A stretch of 64,000 nt of DNA from Vagococcus silagei (GTDB taxonomy: Bacteria > Bacillota > Bacilli > Lactobacillales > Vagococcaceae). The DNA lies in assembly GCF_004795745.1 (NCBI RefSeq), contig NZ_SDGV01000016.1:1-64000 (forward strand), written 5' to 3'. Position 1 is the first letter of the stretch; each line of letters begins with the position of its first letter. Positions 60,008 through 64,000 of the stretch are shown here, in pieces. Below the pieces are notes generated by a model. That model had not been told where the DNA came from, ran no database searches, and saw nothing but the letters and a program-made list of their open reading frames with translations. The position numbers and the translations under genes were made by a program.

Positions 60008-61736
60008 CTTCATTCACCTCCATTTGTTGTGTCATATATTGGTCATAGTACCAACCCTTACTTGCTAATAATTCTTGCGGTGTGCCAATTTCAGTAATCG
60101 CACCATCTTCCACAACAATTACCTGATCAGCTTGCGCCACCGCTGACAAACGGTGTGTCACAATAATATTAGTTTTATTTTGACGAATATCTTGAATATT
60201 TTCGATAATTGCTCGCTCTGTTTTCGCATCGACAGCAGATAACGAGTCATCTAAGATCAAGAGATCTGGTTCTCTAATCAAAGCACGTGCAATTGACACA
60301 CGTTGTTTTTGACCACCAGAGATTGACACGCCTTTTTCACCAATTAACGTGTCCAGACCTTCCTTCATACGAGACACATCTTTGGTAAAGTCAGCTGATT
60401 CAATTGCCTGTGCCATTGCCATCTCATCCGCATCAAGATTTCCAAAACGAATATTATGACCGACTGATTTAGAGAAGAGAATATGCTCTTGCGGAACATA
60501 GCCAATCAAGCCTTCAAGCTGAGCAATATCATAATTCTCAATTTGTTGACCATTAATACGAATCGCGCCTTCTTCACCAATTGGATATTGACGTAATAAT
60601 TGACGAATTAAGGTCGTTTTACCACTGCCTGTTTTACCAACAATCCCCAGTGTTTGACCGCGCTCTAGTTTAAAATCTATATTTCTTAGAGACACTCCAT
60701 CACTGGTTGGGTATTGGAAAGCATAGTGATTAAAATCAATACTGTCGATTTTTTCAATGCCATTATGACCTGTTTTTTCTAATTGATCTTCCGCATTGAG
60801 TAATTCCTCAATTTTTCTAAAAGAAACATTTCCTTGTTGGTACACTAAGACAATATCTGACAAACCCCATACTGCACCACTCAGCATCCCTAAATAAATT
60901 TGGAATGAAATCAGTTGACCAATTGTCATTTCACCTTTACTGATCAAGTAACCACTGTAAGTTAATCCAATTGCGGTACTCAAACCAGTTAATAATTTTG
61001 CAGTTTGACCAATCGCACCGTTATATAAAACTAAATTATTAGCTTTTTGCAAAACAGCAGCCGTTTTCGTTTGGAAACGTTCTTGCTCTAAATCTTTCTT
61101 ACCATAAGCACGCATCACGCGCACACCATCAATCACTTCTAAAACCTCATTACTTAATTTGGCAACTGTATCACGGTTATCTTCATACAAGACATCAACT
61201 TTAGCCCATAATTTAAATACAATAAAACCAAAGAAAATTAAAGGGATAATGCTAACAAGAGCTGCCTTCCATGAAGTTGTTAAAATCATAATGACTAAGA
61301 TACTTAATGTCCAAGTCACGTTTGACGCAATTAATAAAAAACCATAACCAATCGTGTCACCCAAATAGTCAATATCACTTGTCATCCGGGTCATTAAATC
61401 CCCTGAACGAAAACGTTCATAGAACGGCGTCCTTAAATTCAATAATTTTTTATAAACTGTCCGTCGTAGTTCCGATTGATAACGATAAGACTGACTAAAG
61501 AGCATCATCACCCACGTCACATCGACAAGATAAATCACAATAATACTACCTAAGAATACGCCCAAGTATAGCCAAAGATTGTGGCCCGTTAAGGTATTTG
61601 AAACAATCGCATCAATAAATTTTTGAATGATATAGTTTGGGATCAACGTCAAACCTGACGACAGAACCGCAAACAGCGTAACCAACCCATAAACAACCGG
61701 ATGCTTCTTAATATACTTTCCAAAAGTCTTTAACAT
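59994..61736 (-). CDS. Heterodimeric ABC multidrug exporter, subunit with degenerate Walker B
   Basis: The 580-residue half-transporter has six membrane helices and an ATPase domain with GKTGSGKTTLIRQLL (Walker A), VSISGGQKQRVSIARAL (signature), LLILDDSLSAVD and VTHRLSA. The catalytic Glu after Walker B is Asp, so one of the two nucleotide sites is degenerate, as in LmrCD/BmrCD. The open frame starts at 61835 within the leader; the ATG at 61736 (MLKTFGKYIKKHP) after GTGAGG is the family start. Expression should depend on read-through of the attenuator at 61799-61848. Confidence 0.9.
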   Translation of the reverse strand: MLKTFGKYIKKHPVVYGLVTLFAVLSSGLTLIPNYIIQKFIDAIVSNTLTGHNLWLYLGVFLGSIIVIYLVDVTWVMMLFSQSYRYQSELRRTVYKKLLNLRTPFYERFRSGDLMTRMTSDIDYLGDTIGYGFLLIASNVTWTLSILVIMILTTSWKAALVSIIPLIFFGFIVFKLWAKVDVLYEDNRDTVAKLSNEVLEVIDGVRVMRAYGKKDLEQERFQTKTAAVLQKANNLVLYNGAIGQTAKLLTGLSTAIGLTYSGYLISKGEMTIGQLISFQIYLGMLSGAVWGLSDIVLVYQQGNVSFRKIEELLNAEDQLEKTGHNGIEKIDSIDFNHYAFQYPTSDGVSLRNIDFKLERGQTLGIVGKTGSGKTTLIRQLLRQYPIGEEGAIRINGQQIENYDIAQLEGLIGYVPQEHILFSKSVGHNIRFGNLDADEMAMAQAIESADFTKDVSRMKEGLDTLIGEKGVSISGGQKQRVSIARALIREPDLLILDDSLSAVDAKTERAIIENIQDIRQNKTNIIVTHRLSAVAQADQVIVVEDGAITEIGTPQELLASKGWYYDQYMTQQMEVNEDENI

Positions 61737-61798
61737 TTTAATTAATTCCTCACTTTCATTACCAGAAATAATTCTGGATTTTTTGTAAAAAAGCGCAC

Positions 61799-61848
61799 AA
61801 AAAAACCTATCCATTGTAGAATTCAACGACTCCACAATACATAGGTTT
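61799..61848 (-). terminator. Attenuator terminator in the exporter leader
   Basis: In minus-strand RNA AAACCUAU-AUUGU-GA pairs with UC-ACAAU-AUAGGUUU (arms 61803-61820 and 61831-61848) and is followed by seven U. It lies between the leader peptide and the first exporter gene. The 5' arm AAACCUAUG can alternatively pair with CAUUGGUUU immediately after the leader stop codon (8 of 9 positions), which would prevent the terminator. A 6-bp CCAGAA/TTCTGG hairpin (61762-61777) sits just before the exporter ribosome binding site. Confidence 0.85.
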
Positions 61849-61910
61849 GTTATTATTTATTAGCTTAAAATACATAGTAGATTCTTTTATAGTAGCCAAA
61901 AAAACCAATG

Positions 61911-62003
61911 CTAATTCATGATACGCACCGTGAAAGGAGTTCGATGATTCAATTTATTAAGATTTGATACTTTAATATGTTGTACTAGATTAATTGTTAA
62001 CAT
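61911..62003 (-). CDS. Leader peptide (30 residues) for the ABC exporter
   Basis: An ATG at 62003 lies exactly 8 nt after GGAAGGAG (62012-62019), one of the strongest ribosome binding sites in the window. The frame encodes 30 residues (MLTINLVQHIKVSN start, TVRIMN end) and a TAG at 61911. It has its own promoter upstream and an intrinsic terminator 60 nt downstream. The arrangement matches ribosome-mediated attenuation of antibiotic-inducible exporters such as the bmrB leader of B. subtilis bmrCD. The peptide itself resembles nothing recognised. Confidence 0.75.
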   Translation of the reverse strand: MLTINLVQHIKVSNLNKLNHRTPFTVRIMN

Positions 62004-62051
62004 GAGTCATTCTCCTTCCTAAATTTTTTCGCTTTTTCACTTAACGTTTCC

Positions 62052-62080
62052 AATTTACTATATTAAAATTAAAATGTAAA
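62052..62080 (-). promoter_or_regulatory. Promoter of the leader peptide-exporter operon
   Basis: TTTACA (62075-62080), a 17-bp spacer and TAAATT (62052-62057) on the minus strand, about 50 bp before the leader ATG. Confidence 0.6.
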
Positions 62081-62109
62081 GCCTTTTTTTTAAATTTAGT
62101 TAAAATAAT

Positions 62110-62145
62110 ATGAGTGTTTGTGAATTTTTATTAACAAACACTCAT
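62110..62145 (-). terminator. Hairpin after the nucleoside hydrolase gene
   Basis: ATGAGTGTTTGT (62110-62121) and ACAAACACTCAT (62134-62145) form a perfect 12-bp stem just past the gene. The following minus-strand tract (ATTATTTTAAC) is moderately U-rich. Confidence 0.8.
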
Positions 62146-62153
62146 TTAAAGCA

Positions 62154-63104
62154 CTATTTTCCCAATGATAAAACACGCTCGACAGAAGAAATAAAATCAA
62201 CAATAAATTCATCTGTCGCAATATCAATTGCTATTTCACTTGATTTTTGCGTATGTTTTAATTTCGAAAGATCGGCTTCAGTTCGCCCATAAGCAAAATT
62301 TTCTTTTTCCACTGTTAAGTTTTGCATAATACTGTCTGTCAGCCATTCTGGATACAAAGCTAATGCGACAGCAAGCGGATCATGGAGTGCACCGCCAATT
62401 GCGGAGTCGCCGTATTCATTTGAATAATAATAATTAGAAAAATCGACAAAAACTTGGCTTGCACGATTATTATTAACTAGCCAATGATTGATTTCTTTAC
62501 CTGTAATCATGGTCTTTAACGTCACGTCTAAGCCCACTAATAACATCTTTACATCATGTGTTAAACAATAATGAGCCGCAGGAACATCATTATAAATATT
62601 CGCTTCCGCATGTGGTGTTACATTGCCTGCTGTTGTAACCGCACCAGCCATTGAGACAATTTTCCCAATTTTTTTCATGCTATCCGGCGCTTTTTGAAGT
62701 GCCAAAGCTAAGTTTGTCATCGGTCCAGCTGTCACCAAAATCAATTCATTCTGGTACTTCTCAGCAGATTGGATGAGAAAATCAACCGCAGATTGTTGTT
62801 CTTTTTTACGTGTTGGTTCGCCTAATTCAACATTGCCTAGGCCATTTAAGCCGTGAATCAAATGAAGATGGTCAGACGTCTGATAGTCTTTTTCTTCTAA
62901 TGGATGAGCTGCACCTTCAAAGACTGGTACTTCGTTGTGACCCAATAGATCCAAGATATTTAAACTATTTTTTACAGCCAAATCCACCGTTACATTACCA
63001 AATAAAGTTGTAATACCGATTAATTCCGCTTTAGGTTGGGCTAATGTATAAGCAATGGCCAATGCATCATCAATCCCAGTATCCAAATCTAAAATTATTT
63101 TCAT
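62154..63104 (-). CDS. Inosine-uridine/pyrimidine nucleoside hydrolase
   Basis: The 316-residue enzyme cleaves the N-glycosidic bond of ribonucleosides. The calcium-binding LDLDTGIDDALA cluster at the N-terminus, ITTLFGN, the VTAGPMTNLALAL segment, EANIYNDVPAA and HDPLAVA near the C-terminus define the IU-nucleoside hydrolase family (RihA/B/C-like). The precise base preference is not clear. It is preceded by an acetyltransferase and by the end of a probable amidohydrolase gene, consistent with nucleobase salvage. Confidence 0.92.
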   Translation of the reverse strand: MKIILDLDTGIDDALAIAYTLAQPKAELIGITTLFGNVTVDLAVKNSLNILDLLGHNEVPVFEGAAHPLEEKDYQTSDHLHLIHGLNGLGNVELGEPTRKKEQQSAVDFLIQSAEKYQNELILVTAGPMTNLALALQKAPDSMKKIGKIVSMAGAVTTAGNVTPHAEANIYNDVPAAHYCLTHDVKMLLVGLDVTLKTMITGKEINHWLVNNNRASQVFVDFSNYYYSNEYGDSAIGGALHDPLAVALALYPEWLTDSIMQNLTVEKENFAYGRTEADLSKLKHTQKSSEIAIDIATDEFIVDFISSVERVLSLGK

Positions 63105-63137
63105 GGCTAAACCCTACTTTCTAAATATTAGTTTCCA

Positions 63138-63632
63138 TTACAGCTTGGTTAGATCTTTTTCGTAAATATAATCGTCCATGATATAGCCTTCGCCAATATC
63201 AACATAACGCTCACCGACACGTTCAAAACCGCGATGCTCATACACACTAATCGCAAGTTTATTCCCTTGATTAACATTCAAATGTAATTTTTTCCCTTTG
63301 CCAATTTCTTCATACCAGTTAAAAACTTCACTAGAAAGGCCCTTCCCACGCGATTCACTACCTAAATATATTTTACTAATATAGACTTGTTCATCATTTA
63401 TTTCATAAGCAGTATAGCCGATTGGCTTTCCATCAAGCGTCAATAAAAAATAATGGGCACCATCCTCAATTTCTTGCCTAATATTTTGCGGGGATTGATA
63501 ATTTTCCATCATATACTCGACTTGATTTGCTCCGATTATAGGCGTAAATACTTCACGCCAAATTCTTTCCAAAACAATAAAAAGCTCCTCGACTTCTGTT
63601 GCTGTTTTCACTTCTTGTTTTACTAACGTCAT
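63138..63632 (-). CDS. GNAT-family N-acetyltransferase
   Basis: The 164-residue protein has the GNAT core: strand VYISKIYLGSESRGKGLSSE with the RGKG acetyl-CoA loop, then LHLNVNQGNKLAISVYEHRGF. The acceptor is unknown. TAGGAGG lies 6 nt before the ATG. It is 33 bp upstream of the nucleoside hydrolase and probably co-transcribed with it. Confidence 0.9.
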   Translation of the reverse strand: MTLVKQEVKTATEVEELFIVLERIWREVFTPIIGANQVEYMMENYQSPQNIRQEIEDGAHYFLLTLDGKPIGYTAYEINDEQVYISKIYLGSESRGKGLSSEVFNWYEEIGKGKKLHLNVNQGNKLAISVYEHRGFERVGERYVDIGEGYIMDDYIYEKDLTKL

Positions 63633-63721
63633 CTCATACCTCCTAAAAATGGTCTCCCCTTCAGTTTAATATAAGTTTAGCTATTTACCTAGTAGGAGAT
63701 ATCTTTTTAAAATATTTATCC

Positions 63722-63751
63722 AAAAAAAGAGCAGACATCTCATGTCTGCTC
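63722..63751 (-). terminator. Intrinsic terminator after the partial right-edge gene
   Basis: GAGCAGACAT (63729-63738) and ATGTCTGCTC (63742-63751) form a perfect 10-bp stem followed on the minus strand by seven T. Confidence 0.9.
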
Positions 63752-63791
63752 AAAAAAGGAGTTGTTTATTTACTTTGGAGGAGTAAATAAA

Positions 63792-63833
63792 ATGAAAAAG
63801 TTTGTTAGGGTTGTTTTGTTGGTATACATATAA
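63792..63833 (+). CDS. Possible 13-residue peptide
   Basis: GGAGGAG (63777-63783) lies exactly 8 nt before an ATG that opens MKKFVRVVLLVYI and a stop. The ribosome binding site is excellent, and the peptide is a basic start followed by a hydrophobic run. It lies on the plus strand opposite the spacer of two minus-strand genes. It may be a small membrane peptide, a leader, or chance. No clear promoter or terminator on the plus strand. Confidence 0.3.
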   Translation: MKKFVRVVLLVYI

Positions 63834-63893
63834 TATAAACGATAAATATGAATTTTTTGTGTTTGAAGTTCTCACTCTTTGTGAAAATTTTGA

Positions 63894-64000
63894 TTATCTT
63901 TCAAAATCGTCTTGAACAAACTTCCCACGGGACAATAATAAACGCTTTTCTGGCACTCTGGCTACGACTTCGGCACTACAAGAAGCTGGTAGAAAGACAC
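63894..64000 (-). CDS. Probable amidohydrolase (cytosine-deaminase-like), C-terminal end only
   Basis: The last ~35 codons of a minus-strand gene enter from the right edge and stop at 63894. The visible tail VFLPASCSAEVVARVPEKRL followed by LLSRGKFV resembles the C-terminal beta-sandwich of cytosine deaminase-like amidohydrolases (pattern 'hhhLpA...p.r.hhSrGK.h'). The neighbouring nucleoside hydrolase supports a role in nucleobase salvage, but with so little sequence the call is tentative. Confidence 0.45.
   Translation of the reverse strand, partial: VFLPASCSAEVVARVPEKRLLLSRGKFVQDDFER

Overview
The window comes from a low-G+C Gram-positive bacterium of the order Lactobacillales, most likely an Enterococcaceae member (Enterococcus/Vagococcus-like). 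The evidence is the conserved Firmicute block gmk-rpoZ-priA-def-fmt-rsmB-stp-prkC-rsgA-rpe-thiN, the cshA/acpS/murF/ddl neighbourhood, a class A sortase, the yhaO-yhaN-yhaM set, strong AGGAGG-type ribosome binding sites, frequent TTG and GTG starts and U-rich intrinsic terminators. No rRNA, tRNA, insertion sequence, prophage or CRISPR array was seen. Species identity is an inference from gene order and protein style.

Layout. Positions 1-12,560 hold the housekeeping run, all on the minus strand: a cut-off secreted protein, thiamine and pentose phosphate genes, the PrkC/Stp kinase-phosphatase pair, rRNA methyltransferase, formyl-Met and deformylase genes, primosome helicase, RNA polymerase omega, guanylate kinase and the YicC RNase. 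Positions 12,577-31,800 hold lipid, cell-wall and DNA/RNA maintenance genes: patatin lipase, acpS, a deoxynucleoside kinase behind tandem NrdR boxes, cshA, murF, ddl, srtA, yhaM/N/O, yheA and pbp2A. Positions 31,869-40,751 hold a repeat-bearing gap, an archaeal/eukaryal-type proS with a proline T-box, ygbA, a phosphohexomutase, a nitroreductase and a SsuABC-like transporter operon.

Positions 40,752-58,000 are accessory and rich in regulators. They contain a 0.5-kb gene-free stretch that looks like a promoter-to-terminator structured RNA; three MerR-family regulators whose promoters have 19-bp spacers; a PadR module; an orphan 2,4-diaminopentanoate dehydrogenase homologue; a CstR-like persulfide detoxification operon; two LacI-type regulators; a stand-alone SRA-like DNA-modification reader; azlCD with its cupin regulator; a ClbS-like protein; and two tandem prolyl-tRNA trans-editing paralogues. 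Positions 58,000-64,000 hold a heterodimeric ABC drug exporter behind a leader-peptide attenuator, a nucleoside hydrolase, an acetyltransferase and the end of a probable amidohydrolase.

The strongest leads outside standard annotation are the leader-peptide attenuator of the ABC exporter (61,799-62,080), the candidate ~475-nt RNA (40,806-41,281), the tandem NrdR boxes inside a promoter at the deoxynucleoside kinase, the combination of an insertion-domain-free ProRS with two trans-editing enzymes, the apparent ATT start of the sortase, and two unrelated loci where the 3' end of a gene is re-duplicated at exactly 121 bp next to an imperfect palindrome. Searches and structure predictions could not be run here; statements about family membership come from recognising motifs in the translated sequence.
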